Shown one piece after another: positions 1-9,064 of a DNA stretch of 64,000 nt (within the stretch, counting starts at the first letter, position 1; every line of letters starts with the position of its first letter). Source of the stretch: Streptomyces violaceoruber (GTDB lineage: Bacteria; Actinomycetota; Actinomycetes; Streptomycetales; Streptomycetaceae). The notes below the pieces were generated by a model. That model was not told the origin of the DNA, did not search any database, and saw only the letters and a list, made by a program, of their open reading frames with translations. A program made the position numbers and the translations under genes. The stretch lies in the NCBI GenBank assembly GCA_000720805.1, contig JODI01000038.1, positions 22,826 through 86,825 on the forward strand. Direction: 5' to 3'.

Positions 1-1
1 C

Positions 2-763
2 GGGATGCTGCTGTCGTTCCTGTCGTCCCGTGTCCTCGGGCAGTACGAGACGTTCGCGCCGTCCACGCGCGACCTTCCCGCGGGTGCGAACGGCGGCGGC
101 CGCCTGCTCCTCGTCGCCCCGAACATCGTCCACGTGGAGCGCGAACTCGACGTGGAGCCCCACGACTTCCGGCTGTGGGTGTGTCTGCACGAGGAGACGC
201 ACCGCACGCAGTTCACGGCCGTGCCCTGGCTGCGGGACCACCTGGAGGGTGAGATCCAGTCGTTCCTGGGGGAGACCGAGGTCGACCCCATGACCGTCCT
301 GGAACGCATCCGGGAGGCCGCCCAGTCCCTGGCCGGCGGGCGCCCCGAGGGCGAGGAGGACGAGGGAAGGTCCCTCGTGGAACTCGTGCAGACGCCCGCC
401 CAGCGGGAGATCCTCGCCCGTCTCACCGCCGTGATGTCCCTCCTGGAGGGCCACGCCGACTTCGTCATGGACGGAGTGGGCCCGCAGGTCGTGCCGAGCG
501 TCGCGGAGATCCGCGAGAAGTTCCAGCAGCGCCGCGCCAAGGGCGCCTCCCGGCTGGACATGGCCCTGCGCAAGCTGCTCGGCCTGGACGCCAAACTCCG
601 GCAGTACCGCGACGGCGAACGCTTCGTACGGGCCGTCGTCGACCAGGTCGGCATGGATGGCTTCAACCGGGTGTGGACGTCCCCGAACACCCTCCCGACG
701 AAGACGGAGATCGCCAAACCGGCGGACTGGATCGCGCGGGTGCATCGCAAGGCCGAGTCGTGA
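2..763 (+). CDS. Zinc-dependent metalloprotease, DUF2342/F420-biosynthesis-associated family (5' end missing)
   Basis: The reading frame is already open at the window edge, so only the last 253 residues are visible; the family is normally around 350-400 residues. The zinc-binding HExxH motif is present as HEETH in the context LHEETHRTQF, about residue 62 of the visible part, followed by a mostly helical C-terminal half. The family is known from actinobacteria as a putative zincin annotated as coenzyme F420 biosynthesis-associated; its substrate is unknown. It lies upstream of tilS, as in other Streptomyces. I am confident of the family, not of the function. Confidence 0.85.
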   Translation, partial: GMLLSFLSSRVLGQYETFAPSTRDLPAGANGGGRLLLVAPNIVHVERELDVEPHDFRLWVCLHEETHRTQFTAVPWLRDHLEGEIQSFLGETEVDPMTVLERIREAAQSLAGGRPEGEEDEGRSLVELVQTPAQREILARLTAVMSLLEGHADFVMDGVGPQVVPSVAEIREKFQQRRAKGASRLDMALRKLLGLDAKLRQYRDGERFVRAVVDQVGMDGFNRVWTSPNTLPTKTEIAKPADWIARVHRKAES

Positions 764-958
764 AACCGAGTGCCGGGGTCGTGAAACGAATCCGGCCGAC
801 GGCAGGCGAACGCCCCTTCAATCACCCGTCCGAGGGACCGTGAGCGATGGGTAGGCGTGCGATGCTCGGGGAACGGCCCGGTTCTGTCACCATCTACACA
901 CTCTGAGTGACCGAATGCCTCGGGCTCACCCCCGACAACTTCATGAAGGGAACCGGAC

Positions 959-2056
959 ATGGGTCCCCATCCTGCGGTCGCGGCGATACGCCTGGCGGTC
1001 CGCCGCGTCCTCCACGACATCCTCACCGAACACAGCCGTACGACGCACAGCCGTACGGCACACAGTCATACGTCGTACGGCTCCACGACCGGAGAGCTCA
1101 CCGCCTCCGAAGGCGCATGGCACGAGCGCCCGCCCTCGCCGCTCGTGCTCGTGGCGTGCTCCGGCGGCGCCGACTCCATGGCGCTCGCCTCCGCCCTCGC
1201 GTTCGAGGCACCCAAGCTCGCCATCCGCGCCGGCGGCATCACCGTCGACCACGGCCTGCAGCCCGGCTCCGACCTGCGCGCCGAGGAAGTCGTCCTGCGC
1301 CTTCGTGAACTCGGCCTGGACCCGGTCGAGTCCACCGCCGTGACCGTCGGCCGCGAAGGCGGCCCCGAGGCCGCCGCCCGGGACGCGCGCTACGCCGCCC
1401 TCGACGCCGCGGCCGAACGCCACGGCGCCACCGCCGTCCTGCTCGGTCACACCCGGGACGACCAGGCCGAAACCGTCCTGCTCGGCCTCGCCCGCGGCTC
1501 CGGCATCCGCTCCCTGTCCGGAATGGCGGCCGTGTCCGGAGGCCCGGGAGCCGCCCGCCGCTACCGCCGCCCCTTCCTCCAGCTCGACCGGCAGACCGCC
1601 CGCAAGGCCTGCATGGTCCAGTCCCTGCCCGTCTGGGACGACCCCCACAACACCGACCCCGCGTACACCCGCTCCCGGCTGCGCCACGAGGGACTGCCCG
1701 CACTGGAGAAGGCCCTCGGCAAGGGTGTCGTCGAGGCCCTCGCCCGTACCGCCCGCCTTTCCCGCGACGACGCCGACGCCCTCGACGCCTGGGCCGGCCA
1801 GGCGGAGGCCTCCGTACGGGACGCCACCGGCCTCCTGGTGTGCGCCAAGCTGTACGCCCTGCCGCCCGCGGTGCGCCGCCGCATCCTGCGCCGCGCCGCC
1901 ATCGAGGCCGGCGCCCCGGCCGGTTCCCTCTTCGCCCGGCACATCGAGGAGATCGACCGGCTGATCACCGGCTGGCGCGGTCAGGGAGCCATCAATCTCC
2001 CCGGCCGGGTCGTCGCCCAGCGGCAGGGTGGCAGACTGGTGATTCGGCAAGGCTGA
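959..2056 (+). CDS. tilS: tRNA(Ile)-lysidine synthase TilS
   Basis: ATP-dependent cytosolic enzyme that attaches lysine to C34 of the CAU-anticodon tRNA-Ile, making lysidine so that the tRNA reads AUA and is charged with isoleucine. The N-type ATP PPase P-loop SGGADS is at about residues 68-73, followed by the family motif [10 protein letters not shown] and the [10 protein letters not shown] segment. The start is supported by AAGGG 8 bases before the ATG. Residues 25-39 are a tandem repeat ([15 protein letters not shown]) ahead of the P-loop, not part of the usual fold. The gene is 75 bases upstream of hpt and probably in the same transcript as in many Gram-positives. Confidence 0.96.
   Translation: MGPHPAVAAIRLAVRRVLHDILTEHSRTTHSRTAHSHTSYGSTTGELTASEGAWHERPPSPLVLVACSGGADSMALASALAFEAPKLAIRAGGITVDHGLQPGSDLRAEEVVLRLRELGLDPVESTAVTVGREGGPEAAARDARYAALDAAAERHGATAVLLGHTRDDQAETVLLGLARGSGIRSLSGMAAVSGGPGAARRYRRPFLQLDRQTARKACMVQSLPVWDDPHNTDPAYTRSRLRHEGLPALEKALGKGVVEALARTARLSRDDADALDAWAGQAEASVRDATGLLVCAKLYALPPAVRRRILRRAAIEAGAPAGSLFARHIEEIDRLITGWRGQGAINLPGRVVAQRQGGRLVIRQG
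1031..1075 (+). repeat. Three tandem 15-bp repeats inside tilS
   Basis: Three consecutive 15-base units, each beginning CACAG and carrying a GTACG or ATACG core (1031-1045, 1046-1060, 1061-1075). They stay in frame and encode [10 protein letters not shown] and HSHTS. The following bases (CGTACGG) extend the pattern imperfectly. Confidence 0.85.
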
Positions 2057-2131
2057 TTCCGGTGCCCGCCGACGGATCGCTGACGCGGCTCGTGGGCGGT
2101 CCGAGCGGCCGGTGTGGGACGACCGAAAGTG

Positions 2132-2692
2132 ATGCGGGTGGACGCGAAAGACATGGGCACCGACCTCAAAGAGGTGCTCATCACCAAGGAAGAGATCGAC
2201 GCCAAGCTGGTCGAGCTGGCCGCGAAGATCGACGCGGAGTACGCGGACAAGGACCTGCTGATCGTCGGTGTCCTCAAGGGCGCGGTGATGGTCATGGCGG
2301 ACCTCGCCCGGGCGCTGTCCACCCCTGTCACGATGGACTGGATGGCGGTGTCGTCCTACGGCGCGGGCACCCAGTCCTCCGGTGTGGTGCGGATCCTGAA
2401 GGACCTCGACACCGACATCAAGGGCAAGCACGTCCTGATCGTCGAGGACATCATCGACTCCGGTCTGACCCTGTCCTGGCTGATCTCCAACCTCGGCTCG
2501 CGCGAGCCCGCATCCCTCAAGGTGTGCACACTGCTACGCAAGCCCGAGGCCGCCAAGGTCGCCATCGACGTGGAGTGGGTCGGCTTCGACATCCCCAACG
2601 AGTTCGTCGTGGGATACGGCCTCGACTACGCCGAGAAGTACCGCAATCTCCCGTTTGTGGGTACGCTCGCGCCTCACGTCTACGGCGGCTGA
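2132..2692 (+). CDS. hpt: Hypoxanthine phosphoribosyltransferase
   Basis: Purine-salvage enzyme transferring phosphoribose from PRPP to hypoxanthine or guanine. The PRPP loop motif [13 protein letters not shown] is at about residues 92-104 and the flexible-loop residues SSYG lie near residue 71. The 186-residue length fits the family. I chose the ATG at 2132 because the protein then begins MRVDAKDMG as in other Streptomyces; in-frame GTGs at 2129 and 2114 are alternatives. Located between tilS and ftsH, the tilS-hpt-ftsH order common in Firmicutes and Actinobacteria. Confidence 0.96.
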   Translation: MRVDAKDMGTDLKEVLITKEEIDAKLVELAAKIDAEYADKDLLIVGVLKGAVMVMADLARALSTPVTMDWMAVSSYGAGTQSSGVVRILKDLDTDIKGKHVLIVEDIIDSGLTLSWLISNLGSREPASLKVCTLLRKPEAAKVAIDVEWVGFDIPNEFVVGYGLDYAEKYRNLPFVGTLAPHVYGG

Positions 2693-2877
2693 GCCAGACA
2701 GCCCAAGCCCTGTAAGACGATCGGGAACCCCAGAGGGTTTCGCGCCGTTGGAGCATTCAGACGGGTTCGCGAAGCTGTCCCGTGCGGCTTCGGTCCACAA
2801 TGCTGGGGTACCGTCAGAAGAACTGTCTTATCAAACTCACTATGGCAGGAGGGACGGGGCGGCACCGCTCCGTATGG

Positions 2878-4917
2878 ATGGACGTGAAGCGATACTTCCG
2901 TGGGCCGGTCATGTGGATCGTGCTGGCCGTCCTTGCCGTGGTCGTGTTGATGCAGGTCGTCGGCTCGTCCGGTGGCTACAAGACGGTGGACACCGGCCAG
3001 GTGATCCAGGCGATCAATGACAACAGGGTCGAGTCGGCCAAGCTGACCACAGGCGACGAGCAGACCATCAAGGTCGAGCTCAAGGACGGCGTAAAAGTCG
3101 AGGGCAGCTCGAAGATCCAGGCGAGCTACATCGGCGACCAGGGCGCGACCCTCGCCGGCACCTTGCAGAACAAGTACCAGGACAAGCAGATCCCCGACGG
3201 CTACACCGTCTCGCCGACGAAGCAGAACGCCTTCGTAGGGATCCTGCTCTCCCTGCTCCCCTTCGTCCTCATCGTGGTCGTCTTCCTGTTCCTGATGAAT
3301 CAGATGCAGGGCGGCGGCTCCCGGGTGATGAACTTCGGGAAGTCCAAGGCGAAGCTCATCACCAAGGACACCCCGAAGACGACGTTCTCGGACGTCGCCG
3401 GGTCCGACGAGGCCGTCGAGGAGCTCCAGGAGATCAAGGAGTTCCTTCAGGAACCGGCGAAGTTCCAGGCCGTCGGCGCCAAGATCCCCAAGGGCGTGCT
3501 GCTGTACGGCCCGCCCGGCACCGGCAAGACACTGCTCGCGCGCGCTGTCGCGGGCGAGGCCGGGGTCCCCTTCTACTCGATCTCCGGTTCCGACTTCGTC
3601 GAGATGTTCGTCGGTGTCGGTGCCTCCCGGGTCCGTGACCTGTTCGAGCAGGCAAAGGCGAACGCTCCGGCGATCGTCTTCGTCGACGAGATCGACGCGG
3701 TCGGCCGCCATCGCGGCGCCGGCCTCGGCGGTGGTCACGACGAGCGCGAGCAGACTCTGAACCAGCTGCTCGTCGAGATGGACGGTTTCGACGTCAAGGG
3801 TGGTGTGATTCTCATCGCAGCCACCAACCGTCCGGACATCCTCGACCCGGCGCTGCTGCGCCCCGGCCGCTTCGACCGCCAGATCGCGGTCGACCGCCCG
3901 GACATGCAGGGCCGTCTGGAGATCCTCAAGGTCCACCAGAAGGGCAAGCCGGTCGCTCCGGACGTCGACCTGTCGGCCGTCGCCCGACGGACGCCGGGCT
4001 TCACGGGCGCGGACCTGAGCAACGTCCTCAACGAGGCGGCGCTGCTCACGGCCCGGTCGAACGGGAAGCTCATCGACAACCACATGCTGGACGAGGCCAT
4101 CGACCGCGTCGTGGCGGGCCCGCAGAAGCGGACCCGGATCATGTCGGACAAGGAAAAGAAGATCACCGCGTACCACGAGGGCGGTCACGCCCTGGTCGCG
4201 GCGGCCTCACCCAACTCCGATCCGGTCCACAAGATCACGATCCTCTCGAGAGGCCGTGCTCTGGGCTACACGATGGTCCTGCCGGACGAGGACAAGTACT
4301 CGACCACGCGCAACGAGATGCTGGACCAGCTGGCCTACATGCTGGGCGGCCGCGCGGCCGAGGAACTGGTCTTCCACGACCCGACCACCGGCGCTGCGAA
4401 CGACATCGAGAAGGCCACCGCGACGGCCCGCGCGATGGTCACGCAGTACGGCATGACCGAGCGCCTGGGTGCCATCAAGTTCGGCGGCGACAACACCGAG
4501 CCGTTCCTCGGACGTGAGATGGCTCACCAGCGTGACTACTCGGAAGAGGTCGCCGCGCTGGTCGACGAAGAGGTCAAGAAGCTGATCGAGAACGCGCACA
4601 ACGAGGCCTGGGAAATCCTGGTCGAGAACCGCGACGTCCTCGACAACCTCGTCCTCCAGCTGCTGGAGAAGGAGACGCTGAACAAGGAGCAGATCGCCGA
4701 GATCTTCGCCCCGATCGTCAAGCGTCCCCCGCGGCCGGCCTGGACCGGCTCCTCCCGTCGCACTCCGTCGACCCGTCCGCCGGTGCTCTCCCCCAAGGAG
4801 CTCGCACTGACGAACGGCGCCAACGGCGCGACGCCGGCGATCAGCACCGCGAAGTCCACCGCGGTGGAGTCCGCCCCGGTGGCCGAACCGGCTCCCGAGG
4901 AGCGCCCGGAGAGCTGA
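2878..4917 (+). CDS. ftsH: ATP-dependent zinc metalloprotease FtsH
   Basis: Membrane-anchored AAA+ protease that degrades misfolded membrane proteins and some regulators. Residues 10-27 and about 121-141 form two transmembrane helices around an extracytoplasmic domain. The AAA module has Walker A GPPGTGKT, Walker B IVFVDEID and the second-region-of-homology RPGRFDR. The peptidase domain has the zinc motif HEGGH. The C-terminal tail is Pro/Ser/Ala-rich, as in Streptomyces. The open frame extends upstream to 2782, but the ATG at 2878 gives the conserved [10 protein letters not shown] start. Followed by a strong hairpin. Confidence 0.97.
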   Translation: MDVKRYFRGPVMWIVLAVLAVVVLMQVVGSSGGYKTVDTGQVIQAINDNRVESAKLTTGDEQTIKVELKDGVKVEGSSKIQASYIGDQGATLAGTLQNKYQDKQIPDGYTVSPTKQNAFVGILLSLLPFVLIVVVFLFLMNQMQGGGSRVMNFGKSKAKLITKDTPKTTFSDVAGSDEAVEELQEIKEFLQEPAKFQAVGAKIPKGVLLYGPPGTGKTLLARAVAGEAGVPFYSISGSDFVEMFVGVGASRVRDLFEQAKANAPAIVFVDEIDAVGRHRGAGLGGGHDEREQTLNQLLVEMDGFDVKGGVILIAATNRPDILDPALLRPGRFDRQIAVDRPDMQGRLEILKVHQKGKPVAPDVDLSAVARRTPGFTGADLSNVLNEAALLTARSNGKLIDNHMLDEAIDRVVAGPQKRTRIMSDKEKKITAYHEGGHALVAAASPNSDPVHKITILSRGRALGYTMVLPDEDKYSTTRNEMLDQLAYMLGGRAAEELVFHDPTTGAANDIEKATATARAMVTQYGMTERLGAIKFGGDNTEPFLGREMAHQRDYSEEVAALVDEEVKKLIENAHNEAWEILVENRDVLDNLVLQLLEKETLNKEQIAEIFAPIVKRPPRPAWTGSSRRTPSTRPPVLSPKELALTNGANGATPAISTAKSTAVESAPVAEPAPEERPES

Positions 4918-4966
4918 CTCTCCCGGCTCCTCGAGCTGCGGTGACCTCACCGGGCCCGGAATGGAT

Positions 4967-5004
4967 ACCGCGCCTCCCAAGGTTCTAGCCTTGGGAGGCG
5001 CGGT
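4967..5004 (+). terminator. 16-bp perfect hairpin after ftsH
   Basis: Perfect inverted repeat with a 16-base arm at 4967-4982 (ACCGCGCCTCCCAAGG), a 6-base loop TTCTAG, and its exact complement at 4989-5004. It begins 50 bases after the ftsH stop and ends 65 bases before folE. There is no clear T-run after it, so it is either a GC-type actinomycete terminator or a processing/stability stem. Confidence 0.7.
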
Positions 5005-5069
5005 GTTCGTATGCCCGCGAACGAGGCGCGTGGTCCACACGCGTGACAGGTACAGGAACGAGGCACCAC

Positions 5070-5675
5070 ATGACCGACCCCGTGACGCTGGACGGCGAGG
5101 GCTCCATCGGCGAGTTCGACGAGAAGCGCGCCGAGAACGCCGTACGCGAACTGCTGATCGCGGTCGGCGAGGATCCCGACCGCGAGGGCCTCAGGGAGAC
5201 GCCGGGGCGGGTGGCGCGGGCGTACCGGGAGCTGCTGGCAGGGCAGACGCAGGAGCCCGAGGACGTCCTGACGACCACGTTCGACCTCGGTCACGACGAG
5301 ATGATCCTGGTCAAGGACATCGAGATCGTCAGCCTGTGCGAGCACCACATGCTGCCGTTCCACGGTGTGGCTCATGTCGGATACATCCCGGCGGAGAGCG
5401 GCAAGATCACGGGCCTGTCGAAGCTCGCCCGGCTGGTCGAGGTGTTCGCTCGTCGGCTCCAGGTGCAGGAAAGACTCACCACGCAGGTCGCCGACTCCCT
5501 CGTGAGGATTCTCGAGGCCCGTGGCGTGATCGTGGTCATCGAGGCCGAGCACATGTGCATGTCGGTGCGGGGGATCAGGAAGCCCGGCGCCAAGACCACG
5601 ACATCGGCCGTGCGCGGCCAGTTGCGGGATGCCACGACGCGGGCCGAGGCGATGAGCCTGATACTGGCCCGCTGA
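5070..5675 (+). CDS. folE: GTP cyclohydrolase I
   Basis: First enzyme of folate biosynthesis: GTP to 7,8-dihydroneopterin triphosphate, with a catalytic zinc. Zinc and active-site motifs are visible: [10 protein letters not shown] near residue 90 and a second cysteine in HMCMSVRG. The helix [21 protein letters not shown] is typical. The ATG at 5070 is preferred over the GTG at 5043: it gives a normal 201-residue protein and has AGGAACGAGG upstream. It converges on the minus-strand folate operon whose products act next in the pathway. Confidence 0.96.
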   Translation: MTDPVTLDGEGSIGEFDEKRAENAVRELLIAVGEDPDREGLRETPGRVARAYRELLAGQTQEPEDVLTTTFDLGHDEMILVKDIEIVSLCEHHMLPFHGVAHVGYIPAESGKITGLSKLARLVEVFARRLQVQERLTTQVADSLVRILEARGVIVVIEAEHMCMSVRGIRKPGAKTTTSAVRGQLRDATTRAEAMSLILAR

Positions 5676-5699
5676 TCAACGGGCCGGGCCGGCTCGGCA

Positions 5700-6188
5700 T
5701 CACGCCGCCGAGGTCGCCCCGGTGTTGTTGTCGTCGTCGTCCTCCGGGAGCTTGCAGACCCGCTCCAGGAAGATGGCGGCCGCTATGACGGCGATTCCCG
5801 CCAGGACCGAGAAGCCGGCGTAGATCGCCTGGTCGCGGCGGGCGGGGATGTCGAGGGACTCCAGGAGGAAGACTCCGGTCCCGCCGTACATCCCGGAGAC
5901 CAGGGCGGCGACCAGGGCGCTGGCCTGACCGAAGACGACCGCGCGGGCCGCCATCAGCGGGTCGACGCCCTTGGCCTCGGGGCGGCGCTCGCGCTGGGCC
6001 TTGAGGCGGGCGCGGATCGAGAGCGCCGTGGAGAGCAGAACGACGGCGATCAGGGCCAGGACGACGGGGGCGGCCAGGGGGACGCTGGGCAGGGTCCCGA
6101 CCGAGTTCCACAGGCGGGCGCCCGCCCAGGACAGGATCCCGGCGACGCCGAACACGCCGACCAGCACCCTGATACGCAGCTCTCTCAC
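5700..6188 (-). CDS. DUF3180 membrane protein
   Basis: A 162-residue integral membrane protein with four predicted hydrophobic segments (about residues 7-25, 38-55, 84-104, 120-142) and an acidic Asp/Asn-rich C-terminus (EDDDDNN). It matches the actinobacterial DUF3180 family, which almost always sits at the end of the folate operon. No function is known; linkage suggests a role tied to folate or pterin metabolism, but that is inference. It follows folK after 56 bases and is probably cotranscribed. Confidence 0.9.
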   Translation of the reverse strand: MRELRIRVLVGVFGVAGILSWAGARLWNSVGTLPSVPLAAPVVLALIAVVLLSTALSIRARLKAQRERRPEAKGVDPLMAARAVVFGQASALVAALVSGMYGGTGVFLLESLDIPARRDQAIYAGFSVLAGIAVIAAAIFLERVCKLPEDDDDNNTGATSAA

Positions 6189-6244
6189 GGTGTCCTTTCA
6201 GCTCCCCCGAGGTCCTCGGACTTTGGCCGTCTTGACCTTAACGG

Positions 6245-6856
6245 CTATTCGGGCAGCCGGAGTTCCAGGTCCTTGCGTGCTTCGACGCCGTCTTTGGTGA
6301 GCGAGCCGAGGAGGTCGGCGACCGGGCCGCGTCCGGGCAGCTGGGCTTCGGGTTCCACGTCGTGCCAGGGGGCCAGGACGAAGGCGCGTTCGTGGGCGCG
6401 GGGGTGGGGGAGGGTCAGGTGCGGGTCTGCGGTGACGACATCGGCGTACGCCACGATGTCGACGTCGAGGGTGCGCGCGCCCCAGCGCTCCTCGCGGACG
6501 CGGTGGAAGGCCTCCTCGACGGCGTGCGCCCGCTCCAGGAGGGAGGACGGGGGCAAAGTGGTCTTGAGGACGACGACCGCGTTGAAGTACGAGGGCTGGC
6601 TGCCGGGCTCGACGCCCCAGGGCTCCGTCTCGTACACCGGGGAGACCGCCTTGATGCGGACGCCCGGGGTGTCCTCCAGGGCGTCGATGGCGCCCTGGAG
6701 GGTCTCCAGACGGTTGCCGAGGTTGGAGCCGAGGGAGAGCACGGCCCGTTTCGGGTTGTGGAGGGTGGTGTCGGCGGCGTCGACCTTCTCGACGACGGAG
6801 GCGGGTACCGGTTGTACGGTCGGGTCGCTGTGACCCTTGGTGAAGGGCGCGGTCAT
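6245..6856 (-). CDS. folK: 2-amino-4-hydroxy-6-hydroxymethyldihydropteridine pyrophosphokinase
   Basis: Transfers pyrophosphate from ATP to 6-hydroxymethyl-7,8-dihydropterin, the step before FolP. Family motifs seen: LGSNLGNR (about residues 42-49), YETEPWG and the nucleotide-binding RWGARTLDVDI. The 203-residue protein has an approximately 35-residue N-terminal extension before the conserved core, common in Streptomyces. The start codon overlaps the folB stop as ATGA, indicating translational coupling. Confidence 0.96.
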   Translation of the reverse strand: MTAPFTKGHSDPTVQPVPASVVEKVDAADTTLHNPKRAVLSLGSNLGNRLETLQGAIDALEDTPGVRIKAVSPVYETEPWGVEPGSQPSYFNAVVVLKTTLPPSSLLERAHAVEEAFHRVREERWGARTLDVDIVAYADVVTADPHLTLPHPRAHERAFVLAPWHDVEPEAQLPGRGPVADLLGSLTKDGVEARKDLELRLPE

Positions 6857-7212
6857 ACTCGGCTCCGGGTGATGGTGACGGTCACGTCGTCGAAGGGGAC
6901 GGTGATCGGCGCGTCCGGCTTGTGGACGCAGACTTCGATCTCCTCGACCCCTTCGTGCTTCAGACAGGCCTGGGCGATGCGCTCGGCGAGCGTCTCGATG
7001 AGGTTGACGGGCTCGCCCTCGACGATGGCCACGACCTCCTCCGCCACGATGCCGTAGTGCACGGTCTTCGTCAGGTCGTCGTCGGCGGCGGCCGGGCGGG
7101 TGTCCAGGCCAAGGACGAGGTCCACGAGGAAGGTCTGTCCCTCCTCGCGTTCCTTGGGGAACACACCGTGGTGCCCACGGGCCTTCAGGCCGCGCAGCGC
7201 GACACGATCCAC
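6853..7212 (-). CDS. folB: Dihydroneopterin aldolase
   Basis: Cleaves 7,8-dihydroneopterin to 6-hydroxymethyl-7,8-dihydropterin and glycolaldehyde. The 119-residue size, RGLKARGHHGVFPKE at the N-terminus, the NLIETLAERIA segment with the substrate-anchoring Glu, and the C-terminal VHKPDAPI are typical. Two in-frame GTGs exist; 7212 is preferred because GCAGGAG lies 8 bases upstream, while the GTG at 7221 abuts that site. Its stop overlaps folK. Confidence 0.95.
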   Translation of the reverse strand: MDRVALRGLKARGHHGVFPKEREEGQTFLVDLVLGLDTRPAAADDDLTKTVHYGIVAEEVVAIVEGEPVNLIETLAERIAQACLKHEGVEEIEVCVHKPDAPITVPFDDVTVTITRSRV

Positions 7213-7402
7213 GCGAATCACTCCTGCAATCGACGGTCACGGCCGGTCCGTCCGTGTACGGGCGGCACACCGGCCTCGAACGAATCTACCTGCGAGCACT
7301 GACAGGGCCGGGCCGCGGGAGGCCGGCCCGCGCCGGGGCCAGGAGGTTTCACCCTGCGTTTCCCCTGGGGAACCCGGCGGCTCACGGGCTGGTAGCCGCC
7401 TA

Positions 7403-7414
7403 TACCCGGGGGTA
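7403..7414. promoter_or_regulatory. Short G/C palindrome in the folate operon gap
   Basis: The 295-base gap between the NTF2-like gene and folB contains TATACCCGGGGGTAGG, with arms TACCC and GGGTA two bases apart. The shape resembles operators of CsoR-type metal sensors, but no such regulator is nearby. An additional dyad, GTTTCCCC-TGGGGAAC, lies near 7357-7372. Otherwise the gap looks non-coding. Confidence 0.3.
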
Positions 7415-7507
7415 GGTGATTCCAACCACTTCTTGGTCCCTGTGGGCGGGTCCCGGATGGCTTCCGGGGGCCCGGCCTCCGGCCTGTCCACTGGGCCGCC
7501 TACCCAC

Positions 7508-8011
7508 TCAGGCGGGGGTGTCGTCGTCCTCGTCCTCGTCGGTTTCGGCCAGAACGGGGGAGGCGTGGTGGGACCAGAGTTTCCAGCCGTCGGGGGTGCG
7601 TCGGAACACGTTGGTGGCGACCACCAGTTGGCCGACGAGCGGCCCGAGTTCCTCGCTGCCCTCGGGGGCGGGGCCGCCGCTGAGGATGTTCTCGGTGCAG
7701 GTCACCAGGGCGGTGTCGCCGCTGACGGAGACATGCACGTCGGTGAGGATGAACTGGATGTAGTCCGTGTTCGCCATGATCAGGGCGTACGACCTGAGGA
7801 CCTCGCCGCGGCCGGTGAGCACCGGCCAGCCGGGATGCACACAGGAGATCACCCCGACGTCGGCCGGGTCGTGGTACGTCTCGTCGACGCCCAGGTCGGC
7901 CGGGGTGAGCCAGAGCGAGGACACCGTTTCGAAGTCGCCGCGCTCCATGGCCTCGTAGAAAGAGGTGTTGGCGATTTCGACCTCTTCCACATCGGTGTGG
8001 GGGGCGCTCAC
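7508..8011 (-). CDS. NTF2-like (SnoaL-type) small protein of the folate operon
   Basis: A 167-residue protein with an NTF2-like fold signature: N-terminal FYEAMERGDFETVSSLW, a central TGRGEVLRSY helix, and C-terminal strands ending GWKLWSHHASPV, then an acidic tail (ETDEDEDDD). The GTG start overlaps the folP stop as GTGA and is preceded by AGGAG. The conserved position between folP and folB in Streptomyces suggests a pterin-related role, but the substrate is unknown. Confidence 0.88.
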   Translation of the reverse strand: MSAPHTDVEEVEIANTSFYEAMERGDFETVSSLWLTPADLGVDETYHDPADVGVISCVHPGWPVLTGRGEVLRSYALIMANTDYIQFILTDVHVSVSGDTALVTCTENILSGGPAPEGSEELGPLVGQLVVATNVFRRTPDGWKLWSHHASPVLAETDEDEDDDTPA

Positions 8012-8898
8012 CGGACTCCTTCTGCCCCGTCGCCCGCGGCGTGTGCGCCCTCCACGGCGCGCGCGACCCGTACCGCGTCCGCCGTCGCGCGCACCTCGTG
8101 CACGCGTACCGCCCATGCGCCGGCGTGCGCCGCGAGCGCGGAGACGGCGGCCGTGGCGGCGTCGCGCTCGCGCGCCGGCGGCGGCGCGCCCTGCGGGCCG
8201 GCCAGGACGCGACCCAGGAACCGCTTGCGGGAGGCGGCGACGAGCAGGGGATGCCCGAGGCCCAGCAGCCGGTCGAGATGGGCGAGGAGGACGAGGTCGT
8301 GCTCGGCGTCCTTGGAGAACCCGAGGCCGGGATCGACGACGACCCGGTCGGGGGCGATGCCGCCGGCCAGAACGGCCTCCACACGCGCGTGGAGCTCGTC
8401 GACGACTTCCGAGACGACGTCCTCGTACACCCCCCTGACGTTGCCTCCCTCCAGGAAGCCGCGCCAGTGCATGACGACGAAGGGAGCGCCCGACGCGGCG
8501 ACGACCGGGATCATCGTGGGGTCGGCGAGGCCGCCGCTGACGTCGTTGACGAGGGCGGCGCCGGCCGCGAGGGCCTGCTCGGCGACGGAGGCGCGCATGG
8601 TGTCGACGGAGACGGTGACGCCCTCGGAGGCGAGGCCGCGGACGACCGGGACGACCCGCTTGAGCTCTTCGGCCTCGTCGACACGGGTGGCGCCGGGGCG
8701 GGTGGACTCGCCGCCGACGTCGACCAGGTCGGCGCCCTCGGTCACCAGGTCCAGGCCGTGTTTGACGGCGGCTGTGGTGTCGAAGAAGCGGCCGCCGTCG
8801 GAGAAGGAATCGGGGGTGACGTTCACGACTCCCATGACCGCGCAGCGGTCCCACTCCGGAAGGCCCGCGACGCGCCCGCGTCCGCTCTGCTTGCTCAT
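8008..8898 (-). CDS. folP: Dihydropteroate synthase
   Basis: Condenses 6-hydroxymethyldihydropterin pyrophosphate with p-aminobenzoate; the target of sulfonamides. All TIM-barrel motifs are present: MGVVNVTPDSFSDGG, GGESTRPGA, SVDTMRA, NDVSGG, VVMHWRG, DPGLGFSK and SRKRFLG. I start at the ATG at 8898 (MSKQSGRG), 296 residues; the open frame runs further upstream without support. It is the first gene of the minus-strand folate operon. Confidence 0.96.
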   Translation of the reverse strand: MSKQSGRGRVAGLPEWDRCAVMGVVNVTPDSFSDGGRFFDTTAAVKHGLDLVTEGADLVDVGGESTRPGATRVDEAEELKRVVPVVRGLASEGVTVSVDTMRASVAEQALAAGAALVNDVSGGLADPTMIPVVAASGAPFVVMHWRGFLEGGNVRGVYEDVVSEVVDELHARVEAVLAGGIAPDRVVVDPGLGFSKDAEHDLVLLAHLDRLLGLGHPLLVAASRKRFLGRVLAGPQGAPPPARERDAATAAVSALAAHAGAWAVRVHEVRATADAVRVARAVEGAHAAGDGAEGVR

Positions 8899-9032
8899 AC
8901 GTTCAGCGTAGGCCCAGCGGGGGCCCGCGCCGCCCGGGGCCCGGCCGACGCGGCCGTCGTACATGGGCGGGAAGCGGTCCGAACGGAGACCTCCGGACTC
9001 GAGAGGGTGGGGCTTCCGTTCGGGTCCGTATC

Positions 9033-9060
9033 GGTGACCCACGGGCCGTCGTGGGTCACC
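9033..9060 (-). terminator. Hairpin terminator after the DUF2156 gene
   Basis: Perfect 11-bp stem (arms 9033-9043 and 9050-9060, one more pair possible) with a 6-base loop, 4 bases beyond the stop at 9065 on the minus strand and about 135 bases upstream of folP. It would separate the lipid-modifying gene from the folate operon. Confidence 0.65.
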
Positions 9061-9064
9061 GCTG

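Noticed and set aside
2..763. Pseudogene or truncated protease
   Set aside because: The frame is open to the first base, so the missing part is simply outside the window.
6857..7270. Long N-terminal extension of FolK reaching across folB
   Set aside because: It is the alternative frame of folB; the ATG at 6856 in an ATGA overlap is the natural start.
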